Positions 8,941-17,632 of a DNA stretch of 64,000 nt are shown here, one piece after another. The position numbers were made by a program, and so were the translations under genes. Where the stretch lies: assembly GCF_017315705.1 (NCBI RefSeq), contig NZ_JAFLRF010000004.1, forward strand, positions 1 to 64,000. The letters are read 5' to 3'. The notes below the pieces were generated by a model that searched no databases, had not been told where the DNA came from, and was given only the letters and a program-made list of their open reading frames with translations. Source of the stretch: Trinickia mobilis. Lineage in GTDB: Bacteria; Pseudomonadota; Gammaproteobacteria; Burkholderiales; Burkholderiaceae. The number at the start of each line of letters is the position of its first letter. Positions within the stretch are counted from its first letter, which is position 1.

Positions 8941-9759
8941 TCAGTCTCCACTCGCATTGCTCGTCACACGATTGCCATTCCCCCCTAGCATCCGGTAAGC
9001 GACCAGCAGCAGTAGCGAGAGGACGATCATTGTGGTCGCAACAGATGCAATCGTGGGATCAAGCTGATCATTGATGCCGTCCCAGATCCGCCGCGGGAGG
9101 GTGAAGATCTCGCGACTGGCGATGAACAGGACGATGACGATCTCGTCCCAGGAATGCATGAAAGCCAGGATCGCACCCGACACCATTCCAGGAACCACAT
9201 TCGGCAAGACGACCATATACAGGGCCTGAAAGACATTCGCACCAAGTCCCCGCGCTGCGCTCAGCAGTGCGCCATCGAATCCAGCAAGTGCAGCGGTCAT
9301 CGAGATGACGACGTACGGAATCGACGTAACCGCATGCGCAATGACGACGCCAACATAGCTGTCGAGGAGGTCCAGTTTGATGTAGAACCGATAGATGCCG
9401 AGCGCGTAAATAACGCTCGGAACAATCAGCGGCAATAGCATCACGATTCGAACCCAAGTTGCGAACCGGGATCCCAGGAGCCAGCAGCCTACCGTGCACA
9501 GCACTCCCGCAGCGACAGCGATAAGTGTCGAGCAAAGGCCGATCACTGCGCTTTGCGCGAAGCTGCTGAGCCACTCGGAGCTATGGAACATCTCGTAGTA
9601 GTGAGACAACGAGAGACCGTGACGAGGCAGCGACAGGTACGCCTGGTCCGTCAACGACAAAGGCAAGACCATTGCGATTGGCAAGATCAAAAACGCCATC
9701 ACGATCCAACTCGCTATCAGTACACCCCGGGATGCTTCCAACATGCGCTCGGATTTCAT
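8941..9759 (-). CDS. ABC transporter permease (PotC-like)
   Basis: Inner-membrane permease of 272 residues with about six hydrophobic helices. The EAA loop reads GLGANVFQALYMVVLPNVVPGMVSG, the contact site with the ATPase. The start is ATG 9759, overlapping the stop of the first permease as ATGA; a longer frame to 10410 only runs over that gene. It would pair with the permease at 9756-10652. Confidence 0.88.
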   Translation of the reverse strand: MKSERMLEASRGVLIASWIVMAFLILPIAMVLPLSLTDQAYLSLPRHGLSLSHYYEMFHSSEWLSSFAQSAVIGLCSTLIAVAAGVLCTVGCWLLGSRFATWVRIVMLLPLIVPSVIYALGIYRFYIKLDLLDSYVGVVIAHAVTSIPYVVISMTAALAGFDGALLSAARGLGANVFQALYMVVLPNVVPGMVSGAILAFMHSWDEIVIVLFIASREIFTLPRRIWDGINDQLDPTIASVATTMIVLSLLLLVAYRMLGGNGNRVTSNASGD

Positions 9760-10652
9760 GCTGCACCTCCGCCATGACCGAAGAAGCGCTTGGCCCCAAG
9801 CAAACGGATGGCGACTCCGAGGGTCGCGGTAACAGATACCAGCAGACTTACAGCAAGCATGGTTCCCTGCCCCCAGTTCAGCAATTCCACGATCTGAAGT
9901 CGCACATACTCGGCCACCATCACCGTCTTGCCACCGCCCAAGATCGCCGGCACGACGAAGAAACCCAAGGAATAGACAAACACCAGAACGGCCGCACCGA
10001 TCACACCCGGCAAGCTTAGCGGCAGGAATATTCGCCAAAAAGTCTGCCAGCGGGAGGCACCCAATCCCCGCGCTGCCGTGATACAGCGTCCGTCGATGTC
10101 GCGCATGCTTGAGAAGAGTGGCAGAACTGCGTACGGCAACATGTAGTGCACCATGCCGATCACCACGCCGAGTTCGTTCCAGACAAGGCTCAGAGGTCGC
10201 TCGGTCACACCGCTGGCCATTAGCAGACTGTTGACTAACCCTTGCCTTTGCAACAGGGCGACCCATGCAAAAGCGCGTACGAGCGCTGAGACCCACATTG
10301 GAATGACGACCAGTACCATAGTCAGATTGCGCGCTCGCGGCGAACTGAAGGTCATCGCGTAGGACACCACGTAGCCAAGCAGCACGGCGACCGCCGTCGT
10401 GGTTGCGCAAACTCGCACTGTAGTGACGAGCATATGCTGGATCGACGCGCTGGTTCCGAGCAAAGCAAAGTTCTGAAGACCCGGGGCTGGCTCCGTTACA
10501 CTGATGAACAGGACTTGTGCAAGAGGGTACAAATAGAAAACCGACACCAGCAACAGAGGTGGCGCAATCAACAACCAGGGCAGCGACGCTTGGGTGATGC
10601 GAAAGCGCGTGCGCATGGGTCCCCTGTATGAGCGGGCAATCGTCTCAGCCAT
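9756..10652 (-). CDS. ABC transporter permease (PotB-like)
   Basis: Permease of 298 residues with six predicted membrane spans, beginning RFRITQASLPWLLIAPPLLLV. The EAA loop is ARGLGASRWQTFWRIFLPLSLPGVIG. It overlaps the ATPase gene by 8 bp and the next permease by 4 bp, so the importer genes are translationally coupled. Confidence 0.88.
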   Translation of the reverse strand: MAETIARSYRGPMRTRFRITQASLPWLLIAPPLLLVSVFYLYPLAQVLFISVTEPAPGLQNFALLGTSASIQHMLVTTVRVCATTTAVAVLLGYVVSYAMTFSSPRARNLTMVLVVIPMWVSALVRAFAWVALLQRQGLVNSLLMASGVTERPLSLVWNELGVVIGMVHYMLPYAVLPLFSSMRDIDGRCITAARGLGASRWQTFWRIFLPLSLPGVIGAAVLVFVYSLGFFVVPAILGGGKTVMVAEYVRLQIVELLNWGQGTMLAVSLLVSVTATLGVAIRLLGAKRFFGHGGGAA

Positions 10653-11730
10653 CGCTCACACGGACCGTCGAGTCCGCCCCCCATGACAGCCAGACGGATT
10701 CCCCAATCGCCACGCTTCCTGACCGCTGCCGCTTTGGCACGCTGACCCAAAGGTCTTGACCAATTTCAGTGTTGACGGCCATCGTCTCATGCGATCCGCC
10801 ATAGGAAGTACTGACGATTTGGCCCTCGACGAAATTCTGATTCTCAACTTGGTTCTTGCCCCAAGCGACGTCAATATTCTCCGGCCGCAACGCAATCAGC
10901 GCCTTATCGCCTGCCTTAGGCATTGCTCCTGTATGCCGCTGCACAAATGCTCGCCCATGGCACTGGTAGATGAATCCGTCGTCCAGCGTTTCCACCACAT
11001 CGGCGTCGAGGAAGTTGCTACGCCCCAAGAAGTCCGCCACAAATCTGCTGCGCGGTGCGTCGTAGAGCTCCTTGGGTGAGCCCACCTGCTGTAAGCGACC
11101 ATCGCGCATGATTGCGATCCGGTCCGAAAGCGACAGCGCTTCGTCCTGGTCGTGCGTCACGCAAATAAACGTCGTCCCCAAGCGTTTATGCAGGTCCCTT
11201 AACTCCTGCTGCACTTCTGCCCTGAGTTTTTTGTCGAGCGCACTTAAGGGCTCGTCGAGAAGCAACAGGTCTGGCTCGAAGGCCAGCGCCCTGGCGATCG
11301 CGACACGCTGCTGCTGCCCGCCCGACAACTCTCGGGGCATGCGTGCGCTGAGCTGGGTCAGCTGGACCATGTCGAGGACCCGCTTGACCTTATCTTGGAT
11401 TTCCGAACGCGATCTCCCTCGTACCTTAAGAGGAAAAGCGACGTTATCAAACACTGAAAGATGGGGAAACAAAGCATAGCCCTGCAGGACCATGCCGAAG
11501 TTCCGGTGCTCAGGCGGTACCGAAGTGATATTTTCCCCGCCACTAAAGATGTCGCCGGACGTCGGTGTCGCGAATCCAGCAATCATCATCAGTAACGTAG
11601 TCTTTCCGGAACCAGAGGGACCTAGCAAGGTTAAGAAATCGCCTCGAAACACATCCAAGGATACATCGTCGACCGCGACGAATTTTCCGAAGCGCTTGCT
11701 TACGCTTCGCAGTGCAAGTAAAGGGGCCAT
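10645..11730 (-). CDS. ABC transporter ATP-binding protein (PotA-like)
   Basis: ATPase of 361 residues: Walker A GPSGSGKTT at 37-45, signature LSGGQQQR, Walker B LLLLDEPLSALD, switch His in VTHDQDEA, and a C-terminal TOBE domain (IALRPENIDV...). This is the polyamine/spermidine-type importer ATPase. ATG 11730 is preferred because GGAG lies 9 bp upstream; the frame also contains an upstream TTG at 11751. It is the first gene of the minus-strand operon that runs to 2366 and faces the LacI regulator. Confidence 0.9.
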   Translation of the reverse strand: MAPLLALRSVSKRFGKFVAVDDVSLDVFRGDFLTLLGPSGSGKTTLLMMIAGFATPTSGDIFSGGENITSVPPEHRNFGMVLQGYALFPHLSVFDNVAFPLKVRGRSRSEIQDKVKRVLDMVQLTQLSARMPRELSGGQQQRVAIARALAFEPDLLLLDEPLSALDKKLRAEVQQELRDLHKRLGTTFICVTHDQDEALSLSDRIAIMRDGRLQQVGSPKELYDAPRSRFVADFLGRSNFLDADVVETLDDGFIYQCHGRAFVQRHTGAMPKAGDKALIALRPENIDVAWGKNQVENQNFVEGQIVSTSYGGSHETMAVNTEIGQDLWVSVPKRQRSGSVAIGESVWLSWGADSTVRVSDG

Positions 11731-11756
11731 CCAATCGTTCTCCGTCGGCAAGCTCT

Positions 11757-11770
11757 TGAAAGCGCTTTCA
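11757..11770. promoter_or_regulatory. LacI-family operator, perfect palindrome
   Basis: TGAAAGCGCTTTCA is a perfect 14-bp palindrome with the central CG step favoured by LacI/GalR-family repressors. It lies 27 bp before the ATPase start codon, where bound repressor would block the operon. The LacI-type gene starts 223 bp away on the other strand. Confidence 0.75.
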
Positions 11771-11842
11771 GAATGTCACGCGAATATGCCCGGGTCGATA
11801 AGTGTTTCTACCTATCGTTTCCGCATGTCGTCCAAATTTTCT

Positions 11843-11856
11843 AAGCGATAACGCTT
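11843..11856. promoter_or_regulatory. Possible second LacI-type half-site pair
   Basis: AAGCG-ATAA-CGCTT is a 5-bp inverted repeat with the same AAGCG core as the operator at 11757, 86 bp apart centre to centre. It could be an auxiliary operator allowing looping, or a site for autoregulation of the LacI gene. Confidence 0.45.
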
Positions 11857-11993
11857 TATTTATCACCGTATATATGGATAAGTTATAGCGTACACATTAT
11901 AAACTGCGTTTGAAGAAATCAAAGCCCGTCTTGAAATCGCTTGCAGAATTTGCCGAGAGATGAGAGAATGAGCCAACCAGTTGGAGAATTTCA

Positions 11994-13031
11994 GTGGATC
12001 ATCGGCAGGCAGTTGCGGCAAGTTCAAACAAGGTCAGTCTTGCGGACGTGGCACGACGAGCTGGCGTATCCCCTGCAACCGTGTCTCGTGTACTCAACGG
12101 CACAGCCGGAGTTCGGCCAGAAATACTTTCCCGAGTAAGACAAGCTTGCAACGAACTGGGGTATATGCCTAACGGTGCGGCTCGCGCCCTCTCGACCCGC
12201 AGGTCGAAAACAATTGGCGCGATCGTTCCCAGCATTGAAAATGAGGGCTTTGCAAAGGCAATCGCTGCATTGCAGCGACATCTTAATGACGCTGGGTACT
12301 CCCTCCTGCTAGCCAGCTCGGACTATGATTCGTTGCGCGAGTTGCATGAAGCGCGCCTACTCCTCTCACGTGGGGTTGACGGCATGGTTCTCGTGGGTGC
12401 TTCACACGATGCCGCACTGGTGCAGCTACTCGAGCAACAGGGCGTTCCGGTCGTCGAGACCTGGACAATTTCTAAGGACCAACCATCCGTAGGATTCGAC
12501 AACACTGAAGCGGCCTATAGTGTTGCGCAATATCTGGTTAACCTTGGCCACCGGAACGTCGGCGTTATAGCTGGAAGCCCTGAACATAACGATCGTGCCG
12601 CCGAGCGCGCTTCTGGAATTAGAGAATGCCTTGCCGCGCACGGGTTGAGCGTGCACTCGGAAATACATGTTGAACGTCCGTATCTGATCTCAGAAGGAAA
12701 AAGTGCCATCCAGGCGATGATGTCTGGCCCGAGCAGCCCAACAGCCGTGATATGCGGGAACGATCAGATCGCCTTTGGCGCTATGATTGGTGCAAAGACC
12801 ATGGGCTTAGCTGTTCCACAAGACGTTTCCATCACGGGGTTCAACGACTTTGACTGGGCCGCCTATTTAACTCCATCTCTGACCACCGTCAGGGTCCCCG
12901 CGCAAGACATTGGGGCGGCAGCCGCAAAATACATTCTCAAATGCCTATCGGGAGCAGTGCTGCCAAAATTCATCGAGATTCCGGTGAATCTTGTTGTACG
13001 TGGCAGCACTGCACCCCCAACAAGAGTGTGA
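11994..13031 (+). CDS. LacI-family transcriptional regulator
   Basis: Repressor of 345 residues. The N-terminal helix-turn-helix is SLADVARRAGVSPATVSRVLNG (about 15-36) followed by the hinge helix NGAARALSTRR; the rest is a periplasmic-binding-protein-like effector domain. GTG 11994 is used as start, with GGAG 8 bases upstream. Divergent from the transporter/sugar-acid operon, it is the obvious local regulator, acting at the palindrome at 11757; the inducer is probably the transported sugar acid or a breakdown product. Confidence 0.9.
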   Translation: MDHRQAVAASSNKVSLADVARRAGVSPATVSRVLNGTAGVRPEILSRVRQACNELGYMPNGAARALSTRRSKTIGAIVPSIENEGFAKAIAALQRHLNDAGYSLLLASSDYDSLRELHEARLLLSRGVDGMVLVGASHDAALVQLLEQQGVPVVETWTISKDQPSVGFDNTEAAYSVAQYLVNLGHRNVGVIAGSPEHNDRAAERASGIRECLAAHGLSVHSEIHVERPYLISEGKSAIQAMMSGPSSPTAVICGNDQIAFGAMIGAKTMGLAVPQDVSITGFNDFDWAAYLTPSLTTVRVPAQDIGAAAAKYILKCLSGAVLPKFIEIPVNLVVRGSTAPPTRV

Positions 13032-13297
13032 CAAAGATATGAGCGCCGCAAAGCGCGGCGTTCTACATAGAAGGTTGAGGCCAAGTTGCGGTCTATGGAC
13101 CCTTCTGGCCACATCGACCTCACTATGCATATAGTCGAATTTCAAGTACGTACAGCCTGTCCGCCCTTCGTCACCTTATCGCTCGCTGACACGCCAACCA
13201 CCTTCGCCATCACAACCACACAAATCGCGGAAACAAAGTAAGCCCCCGGTAAAGGCACCGAAGCTCGTGAGTTGCCGTTGATAAAGTCGCGGCGGGC

Positions 13298-13360
13298 GTC
13301 GTCGATCACGCTCACCACGCTGTTGTTCGAATGCAGGTCAATGCCGCTATAGTTCATCAT
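13298..13360 (-). mobile_element. IS110-family transposase, N-terminal scrap
   Basis: The 21 residues after the start (MMNYSGIDLHSNNSVVSVIDD) are the beginning of an IS110-type DEDD transposase; a strong AAGGAGG precedes it. After that the frame continues into unrelated sequence to a stop at 13142, so the element is only a relic. An inverted repeat GGTTAAAG (13372-13379) / CTTTAACC (13397-13404) and a CCCGCCGC stem (13404-13430) lie just upstream and may belong to the old element end. Nothing else is recognisable between 13032 and 13604. Confidence 0.7.
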
Positions 13361-13604
13361 GGCCTCCTTCCGGTTAAAGCGGATTTGGCAAACTCACTTT
13401 AACCCCGCCGCCCGTCAGGGCAGCGGCGGGAGGCCCGCTGATGATTTTCAATCGCTCACCGTACCCTCGCCGACACGGACCCGCAATGCTTGTTCGCCTG
13501 CTCACCGCATCCGACGCGCTATCGTTCCAATCTCTGCGGCTATCAAAGACCGGCGCGATCCGACGCTCGGCTGTCGACTAACAGCAAAACTCTCGATCAT
13601 CGGC

Positions 13605-13952
13605 TTACTCTGCGACACTAGCCAGCGCGGCGGCACGAATGAGCCGTGTGTCCTGTGCCGTGATCAGATGGCCCGATGCCTTGAGATAGGCCGGGAAATC
13701 CGGATGCGTATCGCGTGCAAGGCACCGTCGTTCGTAGTCTGCCAGATCGGCATATCCCCACAGGTGGGTGAACTGATTCTGCGGCCCGACCACACTTGTC
13801 CAAAAGCCGAGCGGATGTCCAAGCGTCTCGAGCAGGATTGGCATAGCGAGCCTGTCAAACACCTCGAGAAACTCGGGCATCTTGCGCAGCGCGATCGTGT
13901 AGACCCGGAAATCAACGAGGGGCTTTGCCAGAAACATTGGGTGGGTGCTCAT
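13605..13952 (-). CDS. NIPSNAP family protein
   Basis: Small protein of 115 residues with a ferredoxin-like NIPSNAP pattern: VDFRVYTIALRKMPEFLEVFDRL, then LGFWTSVVGPQNQFTHLWGYADLADYERR and RLIRAAA. Such proteins occur next to catabolic oxidoreductases, role usually unknown. Its start overlaps the stop of the FAD dehydrogenase gene by 4 bp (ATGA), so it is the third gene of the SDR-flavoprotein-NIPSNAP unit. Confidence 0.85.
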   Translation of the reverse strand: MSTHPMFLAKPLVDFRVYTIALRKMPEFLEVFDRLAMPILLETLGHPLGFWTSVVGPQNQFTHLWGYADLADYERRCLARDTHPDFPAYLKASGHLITAQDTRLIRAAALASVAE

Positions 13953-15670
13953 GCGCGCACCTTCTCTTTGCAGGTCATGGCTTTGGTGGCGATGGCGTTA
14001 CCGGTGACATAGCCAAAAGTCATATTGGGCCCATGGGTGATACCGGCGCCCGGATAGTTGCCGCCCATCACGCTGCGCCGGTCATTGCCGACCGCGTAAA
14101 GGCCCTCAATCTGGCTGCCGTCGGCGCGCAGCACCTCGCCGGCGACGCTAGTCCTGAGGCCGTCGAACGTGCCCAGATCGCCCATCACCACCTTCACCGC
14201 ATAGAAGGGGCCGGTCGCGATCGGCGCAACGCAAGGATTGGGCTTGTTGTCCGGATCGGCGAGATAACGGTTGAACGAAGTGCGGCCGCGCTGGAACGCT
14301 GGGTCTTCTCCGCGCTCGGCATCGAGATTGTAGGCATAGACACTCATCTCAAGCGCATCAGGAACAATCCCGCAATTGCGCGCCAGGTCGCCGATCGTCT
14401 CGCCCTTGATGAGGTAGCCTTTGCGTAGCAACGGCCCCACCGGCATCGGCGCGGGCTTGGCATAGCCCAGTCCATACTTGCCCAGCGCCACCTTGTCGCA
14501 GATCAGCCACATCGCCGTCTCCCGCTCACCCTCGCAAGCGCGAATCAGCGCCGCGCCAACATCGTGGTAGGAGTTCGATTCATTGGTGAAGCGCTGACCG
14601 CTCCGCAGCACGCCGATCACGCCGGGCTTATAGCGGTCGAGCAGATGCGGGAATACGCCTGTGCGGTCCTTGCCGAAGGGCACCTTTGAGACAGGCATCC
14701 AGGCCGACGCATCGGCGAAGCCGAGCTCCACGGCACCACCCACCTTCTCCGCCATGGTCAGCCCGTCGCCCGTATTGCCGACGGGCGTGGGCGAGAGATG
14801 CTCACCCCCACGCTTCACATGCGGATAGACCTGCGCGATGCGCTTGAGATCGTGCGGGAAGCCGCCGCAAGCCAGCACGACGCCGTGCCGGGCGGTGATT
14901 CGAAGGTCACCGTTCGCTGCGGCCGCACGCACACCGACCACCTTGCCGTCCTCGCTCAGCAGTTCCTTCACGGGCGTCGAAGTGAGGATCGGAATGTCGA
15001 TCGCCAGCGCCGACTTCGCGAGCCTCGCGGCGAGCGCGTTGCCGCTCGTTACGTTGATCCCCCGCCGGTAAAGCGCCAGCTCCTTGATGTGCGTAGCCAG
15101 ACGCCGGGCCACGTAGAGGAACGAAACAATGGACTTGGTCGCGCGGAAGAAGTGCTTGAGGTCCGCGTTCGAGGAATTGAACATCATTCCCATGAAGGTG
15201 ATCGTCTCGAGCGGCGGCTTCAGGCGGCGCATGTCCTTGCCCAGCCCGCGAATGTCGTAGGGCGCGGCGAGGATCGAGCGGCCGATGTCGACGCCGCCGG
15301 GCGCATCCGGGTGATAGTCCGGATAGAGCGTGGGCACGAACTTCATCTCGGTCTCTCGCTCGAAGAACTCGACCATTCTCGGCCCGTTCTCGATAAAGCA
15401 TTGGACCGCGGCGGCATCGTAGTTGTTGCCCGTCTCGCTCATCATGTATTCGCGCACGCGCCCGACGGTGTCAGCCGGGTTCTGCTGTCGGCCATATTTG
15501 CTCAGCGGAATCCACAAGACCCCGCCCGACAGCGCGGTGGTACCACCGAACACGGGCTCCTTTTCGAGCACGATGACATCGAGGCCGCGCTTGCGTGCAG
15601 TGATCGCGGTGGCGAGGCCCGCGGCACCCGATCCGACCACGACCAGATCGCAAGTGATCTCATTGGCCAT
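13949..15670 (-). CDS. FAD-dependent dehydrogenase, 3-ketosteroid-delta1-dehydrogenase-like
   Basis: Flavoprotein of 573 residues with the ADP-binding motif VVGSGAAGLATAITA at the N-terminus, GGTTALSGGVLWIP, and the C-terminal FAD motif YAVGNDRRSVMGGNYPGAGITHGPNMTFGYVTG. This is the KstD/fumarate-reductase-like family that introduces double bonds next to ring ketones. ATG 15670 is used (AAGGAG at correct distance; a GTG two codons earlier is too close). Between an SDR and a P450 fusion, and near pobA, a role as a ring-desaturase of a 4-oxo-cyclohexane acid is attractive; steroid-like substrates are the alternative. Confidence 0.85.
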   Translation of the reverse strand: MANEITCDLVVVGSGAAGLATAITARKRGLDVIVLEKEPVFGGTTALSGGVLWIPLSKYGRQQNPADTVGRVREYMMSETGNNYDAAAVQCFIENGPRMVEFFERETEMKFVPTLYPDYHPDAPGGVDIGRSILAAPYDIRGLGKDMRRLKPPLETITFMGMMFNSSNADLKHFFRATKSIVSFLYVARRLATHIKELALYRRGINVTSGNALAARLAKSALAIDIPILTSTPVKELLSEDGKVVGVRAAAANGDLRITARHGVVLACGGFPHDLKRIAQVYPHVKRGGEHLSPTPVGNTGDGLTMAEKVGGAVELGFADASAWMPVSKVPFGKDRTGVFPHLLDRYKPGVIGVLRSGQRFTNESNSYHDVGAALIRACEGERETAMWLICDKVALGKYGLGYAKPAPMPVGPLLRKGYLIKGETIGDLARNCGIVPDALEMSVYAYNLDAERGEDPAFQRGRTSFNRYLADPDNKPNPCVAPIATGPFYAVKVVMGDLGTFDGLRTSVAGEVLRADGSQIEGLYAVGNDRRSVMGGNYPGAGITHGPNMTFGYVTGNAIATKAMTCKEKVRA

Positions 15671-15704
15671 ATCCACTCTCCTTGTCGTTATGGTGTGATG
15701 GAGC

Positions 15705-16550
15705 TCACGCGGCCGGGGTGGCGTTGAAACCGGGGCGCGGGACCATGTCCATCAGCATGCAATCGAGCCCGCCGTCGACAAGCACTTCCGCGCCGTTGAC
15801 GTAGGCAGCCAGGTCAGAGGCGAGGAACAGGGCCGGGCCGGCGAGGTCCTCCGGCTCGCCGATGCGGCGGCTCGCGGTGGCGGCGGCGCGGCGAGCCTCG
15901 AAGCCGGGCTCCTCGTAGAACTTCGCGGACAGCGCGGTGCGGATCATGCCGGGCAGCACGCAGTTGCTGCGCACCCCGCGTGGGCCCCACTCCGCCGCCA
16001 ACTGCCGCGAGAGCAGCAGCACGCCCGCCTTGCTCGGGCTATAGGACCCGCTATTGGTCTGCGGACTGAGCGCCGCAATCGAGGCAACGTGGACGATACT
16101 GCCCTTGCCCGCCGCCAGCATGTCGCGCCCGAAAGCTCGAGCACACAGAAGATAGCCGGTCAGGTTCACGGCGATGGCCTGGTTCCAGTCCTCGATCGAG
16201 ACCGTCTCGAGAGGTCCGGCGCGCAGGAGCCCTGCATTGTTGACGAGCACGCTGGCCGGCCCGAGCGCTGCGCGAACCTCGCCAGCAGCTGCGGCAACCG
16301 AGGCTTCGTCCGACACGTCGCAGCCGATCGCCTGCGCCACCGCACCGGCATTCCGAAGTTCGGCGGCGACAGCTTCAGCGCCGGCAAGATTCCGATCCAC
16401 GAGCGCCACATGCGCTCCGACATCGGCGAAGGCGCGCGCGATGCCGGCACCAATGCCACTGCCCGCACCCGTGATCACGCAAACCTTTCCGTCCAGGTTC
16501 GGCCAGTATGAGGTCGAGGCACCTGCGCGATTTTGAAGTTCCTGTCCCAT
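15705..16550 (-). CDS. SDR family NAD(P)-dependent oxidoreductase
   Basis: Classical short-chain dehydrogenase of 281 residues: TGAGSGIG at 27-34, NNAG at 104-107, catalytic S157, Y170 and K174 (SYSPSKAG). All key residues are intact. ATG 16550 has AGGAGG nine bases upstream. First gene of a three-gene minus-strand unit with the flavoprotein and NIPSNAP gene, divergent from the AraC regulator. In the proposed pathway it would oxidise a ring hydroxyl formed by the P450 to a ketone. Confidence 0.88.
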   Translation of the reverse strand: MGQELQNRAGASTSYWPNLDGKVCVITGAGSGIGAGIARAFADVGAHVALVDRNLAGAEAVAAELRNAGAVAQAIGCDVSDEASVAAAAGEVRAALGPASVLVNNAGLLRAGPLETVSIEDWNQAIAVNLTGYLLCARAFGRDMLAAGKGSIVHVASIAALSPQTNSGSYSPSKAGVLLLSRQLAAEWGPRGVRSNCVLPGMIRTALSAKFYEEPGFEARRAAATASRRIGEPEDLAGPALFLASDLAAYVNGAEVLVDGGLDCMLMDMVPRPGFNATPAA

Positions 16551-16633
16551 GTAGTTAAACCTCCTAAAATTTTCCATGCGATTACGCTTCCTGAAATTTG
16601 TATCGCCATTGAACGCCTCAAGCGCCTATGGAA

Positions 16634-16673
16634 CAATGGACAGAGATCACATATAGCAGGACATAACGTGCAT
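16634..16673. promoter_or_regulatory. AraC-type operator, copy A
   Basis: A 40-bp block matching 20566-20605 at 32 of 40 positions. It holds two direct GGACA half-sites 21 bp apart (16638 and 16659), i.e. two helical turns, and ends AACGTGCAT. It lies just before the AraC gene start and 84 bp upstream of the divergent SDR start, suiting SDR-operon activation and autoregulation. Confidence 0.75.
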
Positions 16674-16674
16674 C

Positions 16675-17607
16675 ATGGCCCATGACCAACAGCGCCGCCG
16701 GACCGTTCTGCATTTCGCGCTCTATGGCGCGGAAGCCGACCAACCCTGGGTCGACATGGTGCATTACGAACGCATTCCCCTGCGTGCCGGCCGTTTCGAC
16801 TTCGACATCGAGCCGCACGTCCACGATGCGCTGATCCAGGTGCTCTACGTCACCGCCGGGGGCGGCGAGACCTTCATCGACGGCAAGACCTGGGCGGTCG
16901 TTGCGCCATGCCTGATCGTCGTGCCAGCGCGCTCGGTGCACGGCTTTCACTTCCGGAGCGACATCGACGGTCACGTCATCACCGCGGCGCAGTCTGCGCT
17001 GGAATCGCTGGCGATGACGGCCGCGCCCGAGCTGCTGGAATTCATTCGCACGCCGACGGTGCTGTCGATCGATCCCGACCTCGAGCGCGGCACACCTCTG
17101 GGCACCCTATTTCAGTCGATCGAGCACGAGGCAGAGAGCCACGAGCGCTGGCAGTTCACCGCAGGCGCAGCACTGACGATCACCCTGTTCGTCAAGATCG
17201 GGCGCCTCAGCGAGAGCGCCCGGCTTTCAGCCAGTTCCGAGCAGCGGACAATGGCCGCGCGGATCGAGCGGTTCCGCGCCCTGCTCGACCGCCACTGCCG
17301 TGAGCGGCGGCCGGTCGCCAGCTATGCCGACGAGATGGGCGTGACCACCGGCCAGCTCTCCCGCATCTGCCGTGCCACCTTCGGGGTCTCGGCAATCGAG
17401 GCAATCGATGCACGCTCGATCCATGAGGCCAAGCGGCTGCTCGGCTATTCGACGCTCAGCGTGAAGCAGATCGCCAGTGAACTGGGCTTTCAGGACGAGG
17501 CCTATTTCGGCCGTTTCTTCCGCAAGCAGACGGGACTCCGGCCAACCGAATACCGCTCTGCGGCCCATGATCGATCCTTGCCGCCTGAAAAGAGGAGAGC
17601 GGGCTGA
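16675..17607 (+). CDS. AraC-family regulator, PobR-like
   Basis: Regulator of 310 residues. The N-terminal cupin-type sensor (about 10-160) contains PHVHDALIQVLYVTAGGGETFIDG and APCLIVVPARSVHGFHF, the pattern of PobR-like AraC proteins that sense 4-hydroxybenzoate. The C-terminal double HTH (about 205-295) has SYADEMGVTTGQLSRICRATFG and VKQIASELGFQDEAYFGRFFRKQTG. It sits between the SDR operon (divergent) and the P450 fusion gene (convergent), both preceded by the same GGACA-N16-GGACA block, so it is the likely common activator. Confidence 0.88.
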   Translation: MAHDQQRRRTVLHFALYGAEADQPWVDMVHYERIPLRAGRFDFDIEPHVHDALIQVLYVTAGGGETFIDGKTWAVVAPCLIVVPARSVHGFHFRSDIDGHVITAAQSALESLAMTAAPELLEFIRTPTVLSIDPDLERGTPLGTLFQSIEHEAESHERWQFTAGAALTITLFVKIGRLSESARLSASSEQRTMAARIERFRALLDRHCRERRPVASYADEMGVTTGQLSRICRATFGVSAIEAIDARSIHEAKRLLGYSTLSVKQIASELGFQDEAYFGRFFRKQTGLRPTEYRSAAHDRSLPPEKRRAG

Positions 17608-17632
17608 CTCGACCCCGCCCCCGTCATCCGGT

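Noticed and set aside
8941-10410. 489-codon version of the second permease
   Set aside because: The extra N-terminal part overlaps the first permease gene; the coupled ATG at 9759 gives a normal permease.
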